Part shown: one piece after another, positions 16,345 through 24,885 of the stretch
Position numbering within the stretch: the stretch's first letter is position 1
Layout of the letters: each line of letters begins with the position of its first letter
Assembly (NCBI GenBank): GCA_025358615.1
Contig: JANYIY010000383.1
Location: 1-32,488 of the forward strand
Length of the DNA stretch: 32,488 nt
Source of the DNA: Gammaproteobacteria bacterium
GTDB lineage: Bacteria; Pseudomonadota; Gammaproteobacteria; Steroidobacterales; Steroidobacteraceae
Reading direction: 5' to 3'
The notes under the pieces: model-generated
Told to the model about the DNA's origin: nothing
Seen by the model: only the letters and a program-made list of their open reading frames with translations
The model's database searches: none
Position numbers and translations under genes: made by a program

Positions 16345-17621
16345 CCACCCGCCGCGACTTCCTCTTCGCTCGCGCGGCCGACCATGGCTCTCAATCGGCC
16401 GATGCGCTCGAGCGCCGGCGGATGGGAATCGAAAAACTTCGAATGGATGCGATCGGGCGTGAGCGTAGACGCGTTGTCGCGAAACAATTTCACCAAGGCC
16501 GCCGCCAAGTGGCCGGCGTCCGCGTATTGCGCCGCAAAATCGTCGGCCTGTTTCTCGTGGCGGCGCGACCACCAGGACATGACAGGAGTCGTGAAAAACG
16601 TCAACACGGGCACGGTCAGCAAAAACAATAGCAGGGCCATCGCCGCCGAAGGCACCGGCACGCCCAAGGCGCTGTAAAACTCCGGCTGCCGCGCCAGCCA
16701 GGCGAGCAGCCCTAAGCCGCAAAACGTCACTAACACGCTGGCAACCAGCCGCTGACGCACATGATGCAGGCGAAAATGCCCCAGCTCATGCGCCAACACC
16801 GCTTCGATTTCCGGCGCTTCGATCCGCGACAGCAAGGTGTCGAAGAACACGATGCGCTTGTTGCGGCCAATGCCCGTGAAGTACGCATTGCCGTGCGCCG
16901 AGCGCAAAGAGCCATCCATCACGAACACGCCGCCGCGCGCCGTGAATCCGCAGCGCTGCAGCAGCGCCTCCACCCGCGTCTTGAGTGCCTCGTCGGCAAG
17001 CGGCGAAAAGCGATTGAAGAAAGGCGCGATGTACTGCGGAAAGGCCCAGGTCAGACTCAATGTCCAAACCAGCCAGATCAACCACACCCACATCCACCAC
17101 CAAGGTCCGGCACGCTCCATGAGACTGAGACTCGCCAATAGCAGCGGCCCCCCAAGCAGTGCGGCCAGCAGCAGTTGCTTGGCGAAGTCCAGCGCATACA
17201 GTCGCGGCGATATCCGATTGAAGCCGAAGCGCGCCTCTACGCCGAATGTTCTCCACAGTGCGAATGGCAGCCCCACCAATTGCAGCAGGAGCAGTAGGCT
17301 GGCGACGATGGCGGCGCCGTGCCACGGCTCAGCCAAGCTCGTATGGCTCCACGCCGCATCCACCGCGGCGAGGCCGCCGCCCAACGTCAACCCAATCTTC
17401 ACCAGCGCTTCCACCAACGTCGCCCATCGACCCATTCGCACTCGGGCTGCGGTGTAGTCTGCCGCTTTCTGCTGGTCCGCCAGCGCGACCTGCCCGCGAA
17501 AGGCGTCGGGCACCTCATTGCGATGCGCCTGCACGGCGGCGATCTGCCGCGATCCCAACCACAGTCGTGTCAGCGTCTCTGCCGCGACCGCGACGAGAAA
17601 CGCCCAAGTCAGCCATTGCAT
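16341..17621 (-). CDS. M48 (Ste24/CAAX-type) membrane zinc metalloprotease
   Basis: A 426-aa membrane protease. Seen: several N-terminal helices, the zinc motif HELGHF with downstream glutamate region (RRHEKQADDFAAQYAD), and the Ste24-like segment FGVEARFGFNRISPRLY. M48 enzymes of this type cleave membrane or prenylated/misfolded proteins. I chose ATG 17621 (MQWLTWAFLVAVAAETLTRLW), 4 nt after the pqqE stop; the track's longer start lies inside pqqE. The position makes it the last gene of the pqq operon. That placement is unusual, and no M16-type pqqF/pqqG is in the window. Confidence 0.9.
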   Translation of the reverse strand: MQWLTWAFLVAVAAETLTRLWLGSRQIAAVQAHRNEVPDAFRGQVALADQQKAADYTAARVRMGRWATLVEALVKIGLTLGGGLAAVDAAWSHTSLAEPWHGAAIVASLLLLLQLVGLPFALWRTFGVEARFGFNRISPRLYALDFAKQLLLAALLGGPLLLASLSLMERAGPWWWMWVWLIWLVWTLSLTWAFPQYIAPFFNRFSPLADEALKTRVEALLQRCGFTARGGVFVMDGSLRSAHGNAYFTGIGRNKRIVFFDTLLSRIEAPEIEAVLAHELGHFRLHHVRQRLVASVLVTFCGLGLLAWLARQPEFYSALGVPVPSAAMALLLFLLTVPVLTFFTTPVMSWWSRRHEKQADDFAAQYADAGHLAAALVKLFRDNASTLTPDRIHSKFFDSHPPALERIGRLRAMVGRASEEEVAAGG

Positions 17622-17625
17622 CTTG

Positions 17626-18837
17626 TCAGCTACCTTCGTGACCGGCGATGAGCCTAGAGGAATTTCGGGGGCTGCGAAACACCAACGGCTTCTGCTCTGC
17701 GCCCAAGTGCAATGCACCCGCCAGCGACCGAGCCGGTGAGTCGCCGGCCGGACGCTCCGCGCGGGCCACCGCCTCGGTCACCAAGTGATGATGCGGCGAC
17801 AGATCGCACACCGGGTCCGCGTTCGCGGCATCGCCCGTCAAGAGATAGGCCTGGCAGCGGCAGCCGCCGAAGTCGCGAGCCTTTTCCGGACAGCTGCGGC
17901 AGGGCTCCTTCATCCAGGCGTCGCCGCGAAAATGATTGAAGCTCTCAGACTCGTACCAAATCTGCGCGATGCCGGCTTGGCAAACGTTCGGGAAATCGAG
18001 CCCGGGCAACATGCGGGCCGCGTGACAGGGAAGCGCCGTTCCATCCGGCGTAATGGTGAGAAAAATCGAGCCCAAGCCCTTCATGCAGGGCTTGGGACGG
18101 ATCTCGAAATAATCGGGAACGACGAAGAAAATCTGCATCCGGCGGCCGACGCGCTCGCGAAAGCGCTGCATGGTCTGCTCGGCCCGCTCCACCTGCGCCC
18201 GGCTGGGCAGCAACTGCTCGCGATTGTGCCAGGCCCAGCCGTAGTACTGGGTGTTCGCCAACTCGACATAGTCCGCGCCCAGGCGCAGCGCCATTTCCAG
18301 AATTTCTTCCACGTGATCGATGTTGAGCCGATGCAGAACCACGTTCAGCACCATGGGATAGTCGTATTGCTTGATCAGAGCGGCCACCGCCGATTTCAGC
18401 TCAAAGGTGCGGGTGCTGCTTAAGAAATCGTTCATCTGCTGCGTGCTGTCCTGAAAGGACAGCTGGACGTGATCCAGCCCAGATTTCTTCAAGGCTCGCA
18501 GCCGCATTTCATTCAAACCCACGCCCGAAGTGATCAGGTTGGTATAGAAGCCGAGTTGGTGTGCCTCGCCCACGATCACTTCCAAGTCGTCGCGCGCCAG
18601 GGGTTCGCCGCCCGACAGTCCCAGTTGCACCGCGCCCAAGGCGCGCGCTTCGCGCAACACCCGAATCCAATCGTCCGTGCCGAGCTCTGTGCTGCTGCGT
18701 GCGAAGTCCGTGGGGTTGTAGCAGAAGGCGCAGTGCAGAGGACACCGGTAAGTCAACTCCAGCAGCAGCCATAGGGGCGGCCCAGGCCGCGGCGTGCCCG
18801 CGCCCTGCGCTGAATTCACGAGCGGATCTGCAGCCAT
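17626..18837 (-). CDS. pqqE: PqqA peptide cyclase (radical SAM)
   Basis: A 403-aa radical SAM/SPASM enzyme. It joins the Glu and Tyr side chains of PqqA in the first step of pyrroloquinoline quinone synthesis. Seen: the radical SAM CxxxCxxC as CPLHCAFC, QLGLSGGEPL, and C-terminal SPASM cysteines (KPCMKG, LPCHAARML, CRSCPEKARDFGGCRCQAY). I chose ATG 18837 ([12 protein letters not shown]), which overlaps pqqD by 22 nt; the longer track frame is a shadow of pqqD. Preceded by pqqD, whose product presents PqqA to this enzyme. Confidence 0.96.
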   Translation of the reverse strand: MAADPLVNSAQGAGTPRPGPPLWLLLELTYRCPLHCAFCYNPTDFARSSTELGTDDWIRVLREARALGAVQLGLSGGEPLARDDLEVIVGEAHQLGFYTNLITSGVGLNEMRLRALKKSGLDHVQLSFQDSTQQMNDFLSSTRTFELKSAVAALIKQYDYPMVLNVVLHRLNIDHVEEILEMALRLGADYVELANTQYYGWAWHNREQLLPSRAQVERAEQTMQRFRERVGRRMQIFFVVPDYFEIRPKPCMKGLGSIFLTITPDGTALPCHAARMLPGLDFPNVCQAGIAQIWYESESFNHFRGDAWMKEPCRSCPEKARDFGGCRCQAYLLTGDAANADPVCDLSPHHHLVTEAVARAERPAGDSPARSLAGALHLGAEQKPLVFRSPRNSSRLIAGHEGS

Positions 18838-19115
18838 TTCTTCTCCACCGCCATGATGACGAAGCGCTGCACGTCCCCGGAAAGGTTGGCAGCCGCAAAG
18901 GCGCGCTCGAGATCCTGCGTGATGTCGGCGATCGTCGTCGCCCCATCGCAGCGCTTGAGGATTTCGCCGGCGCTGCCGTTGAGCTTGATCATCCCTTCGG
19001 GATACAGCAGCACGTGCGCATTTTGCGCGGCCTCCCATTGCAGCCGGAAACCGCGGCCGATGGCCGGCCGCGACTCGGCAGTGAGGGAAATGTCGCCCAC
19101 GCCGGAGTCACTCAT
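18816..19115 (-). CDS. pqqD: PqqD peptide chaperone
   Basis: A 99-aa small protein of the PqqD family, a winged-helix RiPP recognition element that binds the PqqA leader and delivers it to PqqE. Seen: [43 protein letters not shown], typical of the family. ATG 19115 overlaps the pqqC stop as ATGA; the track's start is 15 codons upstream inside pqqC. Unfused, as in most proteobacteria. Confidence 0.95.
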   Translation of the reverse strand: MSDSGVGDISLTAESRPAIGRGFRLQWEAAQNAHVLLYPEGMIKLNGSAGEILKRCDGATTIADITQDLERAFAAANLSGDVQRFVIMAVEKKWLQIRS

Positions 19116-19810
19116 GCCGGGCTCATATAACGCAGCGCCATGGCATCGCTCATTTGCCACAGCACGTCGAGCTTGAATTTAAGAATGTCCAAAGCACGCT
19201 CCTGCGCAGCACGTGTAGCGAAGCGATCCAACGTCAGTGCGAGTCCGATTTCCACGTCGCGGCGCGCCAGGCTGACCCGGCTCTGGAAATATTCCAGCCC
19301 CGCACGGTCGATCCACGGATAATGCAGCGGCCAATTCGCGAGACGCTGCTTATGGATCTCGGGTGCGAACAGCTCGGTCAACGAGGAGCATACCGCCTCC
19401 GGCCAGGGCGCACGGCGCGCGAAGTTGACATAGGCATCCACCGCGAAGCGCACGCCGGGCAGGACTTCGCTCAGACTCTCCACGAATTCCCGGGTCAATC
19501 CCACCGCCTCCGCCAGCCGCAGCCAGGATTCGATTCCACCGGCGTCTTCGCCATAGCCATCGTGATCGAGAATGCGCTGCACCCAGGCACGGCGCACGGC
19601 CCGGTCCGTGCAATTGGCGAGAATGGCGGCATCCTTGATCGGGATGTTGATCTGGTAATAGAAGCGATTGGCAACCCAGCCGCGAATCTGCGTTGGCGTG
19701 GCGGCGCCGGAATTCAGCAGCACATTGAATGGATGATGAATGTGGTAGGCGCGCCCCTGAGTTCGCAGCTGCGCTTCGAATTCCTCGCGACTCCAGGCGG
19801 CGGCACTCAT
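19112..19810 (-). CDS. pqqC: Pyrroloquinoline-quinone synthase
   Basis: A 232-aa cofactorless oxidase of the heme-oxygenase-like fold, which does the final ring closure and oxidation to PQQ. Seen: [52 protein letters not shown], and WPLHYPWI with the family's conserved His/Tyr. ATG 19810 ([11 protein letters not shown]) overlaps the pqqB stop as ATGA; the track's longer start is in the pqqB gene. Near the lower end of usual length because of a short C-terminus. Confidence 0.96.
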   Translation of the reverse strand: MSAAAWSREEFEAQLRTQGRAYHIHHPFNVLLNSGAATPTQIRGWVANRFYYQINIPIKDAAILANCTDRAVRRAWVQRILDHDGYGEDAGGIESWLRLAEAVGLTREFVESLSEVLPGVRFAVDAYVNFARRAPWPEAVCSSLTELFAPEIHKQRLANWPLHYPWIDRAGLEYFQSRVSLARRDVEIGLALTLDRFATRAAQERALDILKFKLDVLWQMSDAMALRYMSPA

Positions 19811-20721
19811 ACGGCAATCTCCATTCCATCTCGCGCGACTTCGACGCCGCGGCGCGCAAGCTCCGCCGCTTCGGCGGACGCTTCGTTGAGAATGGGATTG
19901 GTGTTGTTGATATGAATCAGAATCTTGCGCGTGGCGGACGGCAGCCGCTCCAGCCACTCCAGCATGCCGCCCGCACCGGATTGCGGCAGATGGCCGATAT
20001 CGCGTGCGCGCTTGGCCGAGATTCCCATGCTAATCATTTCATCGTCGACCCAAAATGTGCCGTCCACCAACACGCAGGACGCGGCCTGCATGGCTTGCCA
20101 CAGCCGTTCATCGATGGCGCTCAAGCCCGGGGCATACACCACCGAACGTCCGCTCGCGACATCCTCGATCACCAGGGCCAGGTTGTCGCCGACCATCGGG
20201 GTATCGCGGTTGGGGGAATAGGGAGCCGGTTTGCTCGCGACCGGCAAGGCGTGCCAGCGCACTCCCGGCACCTCATCGATCGCGAAGGCGCTGCCATCCG
20301 GAACGACGCGGCGCCGCTCCACGCCACAAAAATAGCCCAGCACCCCCAGCACAGGATTGCCGCGGGTGAGGTCGGCAAAGGTGCTGTCGGTGCACCATAG
20401 GGGCCACGGACGCACCGCCTCACGCAACATATAAAGTCCGGTGGTGTGGTCGACCTGGCCGTCAACCAGAACGATGGCGGTAATGGCGCTATCTCGGATG
20501 GTGCGCGCCGGCTGCAAATCGGGATTTGCCTGCAATTGTGCGAGGACGTCGGGTGATGCATTCACCAGTGCCCACTGGTTGCCGGCGCCGACCGCAATGG
20601 AGGACTGGGTGCGTGCTTGGGTCTGCAATGTGCCGGTGCGATAGCCCTTGCAGTTCGGGCAGTTGCAATTCCACTGCGGAAAGCCGCCTCCGGCGGCGGA
20701 CCCCAGTACCCGGATTTTCAC
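19807..20721 (-). CDS. pqqB: PqqB metallo-beta-lactamase-fold oxygenase of PQQ biosynthesis
   Basis: A 304-aa protein with the PqqB signature [24 protein letters not shown] (zinc cysteines) and [15 protein letters not shown], a metallo-beta-lactamase-type iron site. It is described as an iron hydroxylase acting on the Glu-Tyr intermediate. The start is GTG 20721, 43 nt after the pqqA stop, without a strong Shine-Dalgarno; a stable hairpin lies between the two. Lower expression than pqqA is therefore likely (inference). Confidence 0.96.
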   Translation of the reverse strand: MKIRVLGSAAGGGFPQWNCNCPNCKGYRTGTLQTQARTQSSIAVGAGNQWALVNASPDVLAQLQANPDLQPARTIRDSAITAIVLVDGQVDHTTGLYMLREAVRPWPLWCTDSTFADLTRGNPVLGVLGYFCGVERRRVVPDGSAFAIDEVPGVRWHALPVASKPAPYSPNRDTPMVGDNLALVIEDVASGRSVVYAPGLSAIDERLWQAMQAASCVLVDGTFWVDDEMISMGISAKRARDIGHLPQSGAGGMLEWLERLPSATRKILIHINNTNPILNEASAEAAELARRGVEVARDGMEIAV

Positions 20722-20733
20722 TAAAGTAGGCGC

Positions 20734-20751
20734 CGCCCGCAGGCGCGGGCG
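20734..20751 (-). promoter_or_regulatory. pqqA-pqqB intercistronic hairpin
   Basis: CGCCCGC and GCGGGCG arms of 7 bp with a 4-nt loop, in the 43-nt gap between pqqA and pqqB. On the transcript it would be a strong GC stem without a U tract. It may act as an attenuator or as a processing/stability stem that leaves more pqqA than pqqB-E mRNA, as reported for other pqq operons. Confidence 0.6.
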
Positions 20752-20764
20752 AACACCCCGCTAC

Positions 20765-20839
20765 TCAGCGATTCGACACATACATCGTGATTTCCATACC
20801 GAACCGCAATTCAACCGCTTGTGGCGTTTCCCATTTCAT
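20765..20839 (-). CDS. pqqA: PQQ precursor peptide PqqA
   Basis: A 24-aa peptide missed by the ORF track: MKWETPQAVELRFGMEITMYVSNR. It is the ribosomal precursor of PQQ; the Glu and Tyr of the EITMY segment (ExxxY) supply the cofactor skeleton. An AGGAG ribosome binding site lies about 8 nt upstream of ATG 20839. It is the first gene of the operon and transcribed away from the two-component genes. Start, size and motif all match known PqqA. Confidence 0.96.
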   Translation of the reverse strand: MKWETPQAVELRFGMEITMYVSNR

Positions 20840-20905
20840 ATCGAATCTCCTGGTGAGGTACCGCGCCATGTTCCTCCCAGTGCTCACTTGCTCGAATCAG
20901 CGGCA

Positions 20906-20934
20906 TCATGAATCTGGACTCATGAATTTCATGA
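20906..20934. promoter_or_regulatory. Cluster of three TCATGA palindromes between pqqA and sensor kinase
   Basis: TCATGA occurs at 20906, 20920 and 20929 (spacing 14 and 9 nt), within the 188-nt divergent region between pqqA and the MoxY-like gene. Each copy is a perfect 6-bp palindrome. This could be an operator for the adjacent NarL-type regulator. I see no convincing -35/-10 pair here. Confidence 0.4.
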
Positions 20935-21027
20935 GAGGTGCCGTCGCGATCGCCCCACCCCCCTCACCGCTCCCGTGAGCCCACCGGCCCCACCCCTTGT
21001 CGCCGCACCCCCTGGTACCATGCTTGC

Positions 21028-22380
21028 ATGAGACTGCGGACCCGCCTGAATCTCGTGGTTGCGGCCCTCAGTGCCGCATTTGTGATCGTGCTGATCGCGG
21101 CCGAGGTTCAAAGTACACGCACCTCTGTGCGCGAGGAAATCGAAGCGGCGAACCGCGTGGCATCGCAATTGCTGGGCCGGCTGGCGGGCGTCTATTCCCA
21201 AGTGGGCGGCCCGGATCTGGTATTGCAGTTCCTGCAGCAGCTCGGCCGGGTCCGCGCCAACGAAGTATCGCTGCTGTCCGCCACCGGAGAAGTGGTGTAT
21301 CGCTCGCCGCCGGCGGTCTACAAGGCGGGTCGCGAGGCGCCGGCGTGGTTTTCACACCTTCTGGCGCCGCAGTCGACCACGTATTCCTTCCCGCTGCGCG
21401 GCGGGGTGTTGCTGGTGGTACAGGCCCAGCCCTCGCGCGCCGTGCTCGATGCCTGGGACGACATCACACGGCTTGCCGCCATCGCGGCCGCCATGTTCGT
21501 CATCGTCAACGGGTTGGCGTTCTGGTCAGTGAAGCGTGCCCTGGAGCCCTTTCCGGTCATAGCCGACGGCCTCGAGCGTATACAACAGGGAGATCTCGCC
21601 TTCCGCCTGGCGCCGCTGGCAGGCAATGAGGCCCATGCCATCGGCGCCGCGTTCAACCGCATGGCGCAAGCCGTGCAGGACAAGGTCTTGGCCGAGCGCA
21701 AGGCCCACGATGCCGAGGCGCGGCTGGAGGAACGGCGTGAGATGGCCTCACTGGCCGACCAGCGCGTCGAAGAGGAGCGGCGTTTGATCGCACATGAGCT
21801 GCACGACGAATTCGGCCAGTCGGTCACGGCAATCCGCAGCCTCGCGCAGGCGATCGCGACCCAGGGTGGCGTGCGCGATCCTGCGACCGGCGATGTGGCG
21901 CGCATGATTTCGGATGAAGCCGGCCGCCTGTACGATGCCATGCACGGTCTGATTCCCCGCCTGTCGCCGCTGTCGCTCGATACATTGGGGCTGGCCGCGA
22001 CGCTCGAGAGCTTGGTCCGGGATTGGCAGCGGCGCCACCCTTCGATTGCTCTCTCGCTTTCGCATGAAATTCCCATCGAATTGGGCCCGAGCATTGGCTT
22101 GGCCATCTACCGGGTAGTCCAGGAAGGGCTGATCAACGCCTTGCGGCACGCGCAGGCTTCGCGGGTGGACATGGTCTTGCAATGCGACGCCCAGCGAATC
22201 CTGGTGACGGTGACCGATGACGGCGTCGGCTTGCCGGCCGACTGGTCGCGGCCCGGACATTTTGGCCTCCGCGGTATGGCGGATCGAGTGCGTCAATTGC
22301 GGGGTACATTCACTATCGCCAATCATGAGGGTATGGGCGTGCGGCTCACCGCCGACATACCCTTGGGCGGACAGGCATGA
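21028..22380 (+). CDS. Sensor histidine kinase, NarX/UhpB-type with MoxY-like N-terminus
   Basis: A 450-aa kinase. Order: transmembrane helix about 8-24, periplasmic domain about 25-145 resembling the LapD/MoxY N-terminal domain (QSTRTSVREEIEAANRVASQLLGRL), second transmembrane helix about 150-172, HAMP, coiled coil, HisKA_3 with phospho-His in RRLIAHELHDEFGQS, and HATPase with VQEGLINALRHAQA and DDGVGLP. MoxY-like kinases control methanol or PQQ-dependent dehydrogenase genes; the divergent pqq operon supports that role here (inference). ATG 21028 was chosen over the track start, which adds 30 Pro/Arg-rich residues. Overlaps the response regulator by 4 bp. Confidence 0.9.
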   Translation: MRLRTRLNLVVAALSAAFVIVLIAAEVQSTRTSVREEIEAANRVASQLLGRLAGVYSQVGGPDLVLQFLQQLGRVRANEVSLLSATGEVVYRSPPAVYKAGREAPAWFSHLLAPQSTTYSFPLRGGVLLVVQAQPSRAVLDAWDDITRLAAIAAAMFVIVNGLAFWSVKRALEPFPVIADGLERIQQGDLAFRLAPLAGNEAHAIGAAFNRMAQAVQDKVLAERKAHDAEARLEERREMASLADQRVEEERRLIAHELHDEFGQSVTAIRSLAQAIATQGGVRDPATGDVARMISDEAGRLYDAMHGLIPRLSPLSLDTLGLAATLESLVRDWQRRHPSIALSLSHEIPIELGPSIGLAIYRVVQEGLINALRHAQASRVDMVLQCDAQRILVTVTDDGVGLPADWSRPGHFGLRGMADRVRQLRGTFTIANHEGMGVRLTADIPLGGQA

Positions 22381-23012
22381 TTCGCGTCCTGTTGGTGGAT
22401 GATCACGCCGTGGTGCGTGTGGGGTTTCGGCTGCTGTTGCAATCGGTGCCGGATATGTCAGTGGTCGCCGAGGCCGATTCAGGTGAGGCGGCGTGCCAGA
22501 TGTATGCGGAGTGCAATCCCGACGTGGTCGTCATGGACCTCGCCATGCCGGGCATGGGGGGCCTCGAGGCACTGCGCCGGATTCGCGCCCGCCAGCCCGA
22601 AGCACAAATACTCACCCTGTCGGCGCACGATGATCCCATGCATGCCCGTCGGGCCCTGCAGGAGGGCGCGCTGGGTTTTCTGTCGAAGCGCAGCGCACCC
22701 GAAGCGCTGCTCGAGGCCGTGACCACGGTGGCCGCCGGCCGCCGCTACTTAGACCCCGTGCTCGCTCAGAAGCTGGCATTGTCGGAATTCGACGGCGGCG
22801 CCAAGTCGCCGGTCGAACGCCTGTCGGAGCGCGAATTCGAAGTGTTTGTCCGACTGGCCGGCGGTGCAACGGTGCAGCGCATCGCCGTGGATCTGAAACT
22901 GTCCGCCTCGACCATCGGCACTCACCTGTACAACATCAAGCAGAAACTCGGCGTGGTCAATCAATCTGAATTGACACTGATCGCGATTCGCCACGGCCTC
23001 ATCGACGCCTGA
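22377..23012 (+). CDS. NarL/LuxR-type response regulator (MoxX-like)
   Basis: A 211-aa regulator: receiver domain with Asp8/Asp9 (LLVDDHAVVR), phospho-acceptor Asp54 (VVVMDLAMPGMGG) and the conserved Lys in GFLSKRSAP, then a LuxR-type HTH (LSEREFEVFVRLAGGATVQRIAVDLKLSASTIGTHLYNIKQKLG). The ATGA overlap with the kinase gene makes this a cognate pair. The most likely target is the divergent pqq operon and its associated dehydrogenases. Confidence 0.94.
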   Translation: MIRVLLVDDHAVVRVGFRLLLQSVPDMSVVAEADSGEAACQMYAECNPDVVVMDLAMPGMGGLEALRRIRARQPEAQILTLSAHDDPMHARRALQEGALGFLSKRSAPEALLEAVTTVAAGRRYLDPVLAQKLALSEFDGGAKSPVERLSEREFEVFVRLAGGATVQRIAVDLKLSASTIGTHLYNIKQKLGVVNQSELTLIAIRHGLIDA

Positions 23013-23052
23013 TCGTTTATTATCGGTTCATGGAAACCAGCCCGGACGCATC

Positions 23053-23502
23053 ATGAACGCCATTCGAATTCAGCCCCTAGCCGATCAAAACCACGCCGAC
23101 TGGTTGCCGCTATGGCGCGGCTACCAGTCCTTCTACAAGACGGACATACCCGCGGAAGTATCCCAGGTCACCTGGTCGCGGCTGCTCGACCCCAGCGAAC
23201 CGATGGGGGCGGCGCTGGCCTGGGACGGCTCCAAAGCCGTGGGCCTGGTGCACCATATTCGGCATCGATCCTGTTGGACCATCGGCGACTATCTGTACCT
23301 ACAGGATCTGTTCGTGAGTCCGGAAGCGCGCGGCGCCGGCATCGGCCGCAAGCTGATTGAATACGTATACGAGCTCGGCCGCGCCGCAGGATGCGCACGG
23401 GTACACTGGCTGACGCACGAAACCAATACCGACGCCATGTTGCTATACGACCGAATCGCGGAGCGTTCCGGCTTCGTGCAATATCGGCGCGCGCTGAAAT
23501 AG
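23053..23502 (+). CDS. GNAT-family N-acetyltransferase (paralogue 1)
   Basis: A 149-aa acetyl-CoA transferase. Seen: YLQDLFVSPEARGAGIGRKLIEYVYELG, the beta4/alpha3 acetyl-CoA loop, and the C-terminal VHWLTHETNTDAMLLYDRI. The substrate is unknown. It is clearly related to the GNAT at 26668-27108 (same W..LW..Y..FY...(L/I)PA(E/D)V...TW opening and WLTHETN near the end). The start ATG 23053 has no good ribosome binding site. Confidence 0.9.
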   Translation: MNAIRIQPLADQNHADWLPLWRGYQSFYKTDIPAEVSQVTWSRLLDPSEPMGAALAWDGSKAVGLVHHIRHRSCWTIGDYLYLQDLFVSPEARGAGIGRKLIEYVYELGRAAGCARVHWLTHETNTDAMLLYDRIAERSGFVQYRRALK

Positions 23503-23503
23503 C

Positions 23504-23517
23504 TGCCGCGAACGGCA
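23504..23517. terminator. Possible bidirectional hairpin between convergent genes
   Basis: TGCCG-CGAA-CGGCA, a 5-bp stem with a 4-nt loop, starts one base after the GNAT stop and lies 11 nt before the end of the convergent DUF427 gene. The flanks are A-rich on the plus strand (AAATAAA) and ATTT on the minus strand. Weak as a terminator but correctly placed. Confidence 0.35.
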
Positions 23518-23528
23518 AATAAACGCGA

Positions 23529-23906
23529 TTAGGCGCTTACAGCAAAGGAGTCGACCCGGTTGGGATAGAAGGCAAGATAGCCCTTGATTTCCGCAACCGC
23601 CGGATACGGTTCCTCGTAAGTCCACACGGCGTTCACCGACTTAGCGCCACCGGCCGGCACGCTGTAATAGGAGCATTCACCCTTGTAGGGGCAGTAAGTC
23701 ACCTGAGCCGATTGGCGCAGCATCGACATGTCGGCATCCTTCCTTGGAATATAAAGAACCGGTGGATAGCTGGCCTCACGCAATAGCAATGCCTGTCTGC
23801 TATTCGCGATCTCTATCATCGCTACCGAAACAACGATGTGCGAGCCGCTGGGCTCAATGCTGATTGGGTGGTCTGGGCCGGGCGTCTTCATAGGTGCCAT
23901 TGTCAT
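23529..23906 (-). CDS. DUF427 domain protein
   Basis: A 125-aa protein with the DUF427 pattern: VLYIPRKDADMSMLRQS, TYCPYKGECSYYSV and the conserved C-terminal AVWTYEEPYPAVAEIKGYLAFYPNRVD. Members are small beta-rich proteins of unknown function often found in actinobacteria and proteobacteria. Divergent from the MetF-type gene (79 nt between starts). ATG 23906 is used; internal Met residues at codons 3 and 6 are possible starts. Confidence 0.86.
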   Translation of the reverse strand: MTMAPMKTPGPDHPISIEPSGSHIVVSVAMIEIANSRQALLLREASYPPVLYIPRKDADMSMLRQSAQVTYCPYKGECSYYSVPAGGAKSVNAVWTYEEPYPAVAEIKGYLAFYPNRVDSFAVSA

Positions 23907-23985
23907 CCCCAGGAGCCTGCCGCGGCAATGGTGTGGCTATAATCCGAATCACACGCCACGCCAGTGTCGCCACAAGAGTAGGTCA

Positions 23986-24885
23986 ATGCGCCGATTCGAG
24001 GAGAAAATCCGATCAACAAACTTCGTTGTCACCAGTGAGTTGACCCCGCCAAAGGGTATCGACCTGTCCGATTTCTTCGCCAAAGCCGACGCGCTTAAAG
24101 GCTTCGTCGATGCCATCAACATCACCGAATCACCCCGCGCGCGAATGGCAGTCGAACCCAAATCGGTCGCACACCTGCTGCAGGATCGCGGCCTCGAGGC
24201 CATTGTTCAAATTACCGCGCGGGACCGCAACCGTATCGCCATCCAGGCCGACTTGCTCGGCGCCTCCTTGCTCGGTCTTGGCAACTTTCTGTTCATGACG
24301 GGAGACGACCCGAAGAACGGCGACCACCCCGAGGCTAAGGGCGTGTTCGATTTAACGACTCTAGAGATGCTGCAAGCGGCACGTTCGCTGCGCCGCGGCC
24401 GGGACGTATCGGGCAATGTCTTGCATGGCGCGCCCCCACTATTCCTCGGCGCGACCATGAACCCAGGAGCGGCGGATCTGATGCGCGAGGTCGACAATTC
24501 ACACCGAAAAATTGACGCCGGCGCGCAGTTCTTTCAGACACAGGCCATCTACAACACAGATTTTCTGGAGCAATTTCTCGAAGCCGCAAAGCTCGGGAAT
24601 ATTCCTCTCCTCGCGGGCGTCATCCCGCTCAAGTCGGCAAAGATGGCTGCATGGCTCAATGCAAACGTCCCCGGAATTCGTGTGCCTGCAGAGATCCTTG
24701 AGGAATTGGAGCGCGCGGGGCCGGAGCGTGAAGCAGCCAAGGGCATTGAAATCGCCGCTCGCACCGTACGCCGCCTGCGCGACATATGTGCCGGAGTACA
24801 CATCATGGCGCTGGGATGGGAGATGAAAATCCCCGAGATTCTGCGCGCTGCCGAAGTGTCGCAAAGGGATCTCTATGCCGTCTGA
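23986..24885 (+). CDS. Methylenetetrahydrofolate reductase family protein
   Basis: A 299-aa MetF-like FAD enzyme. Seen: catalytic Glu in SELTPPKG, DAINITESPRARM, LFMTGDDPKNGDHPEAKGVFD with the substrate-binding Asp, and MNPGAADLMREVDNSHRKIDAGAQFFQTQAIYN. The last segment resembles the MTHFR half of YitJ/MetH-type fused enzymes more than E. coli MetF, so this may belong to the corrinoid/anaerobic-type branch. It reduces methylene-THF to methyl-THF for methionine or C1 metabolism. ATG 23986 was chosen; the track start adds 50 non-conserved residues. Overlaps the next gene by 11 nt. Confidence 0.85.
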   Translation: MRRFEEKIRSTNFVVTSELTPPKGIDLSDFFAKADALKGFVDAINITESPRARMAVEPKSVAHLLQDRGLEAIVQITARDRNRIAIQADLLGASLLGLGNFLFMTGDDPKNGDHPEAKGVFDLTTLEMLQAARSLRRGRDVSGNVLHGAPPLFLGATMNPGAADLMREVDNSHRKIDAGAQFFQTQAIYNTDFLEQFLEAAKLGNIPLLAGVIPLKSAKMAAWLNANVPGIRVPAEILEELERAGPEREAAKGIEIAARTVRRLRDICAGVHIMALGWEMKIPEILRAAEVSQRDLYAV

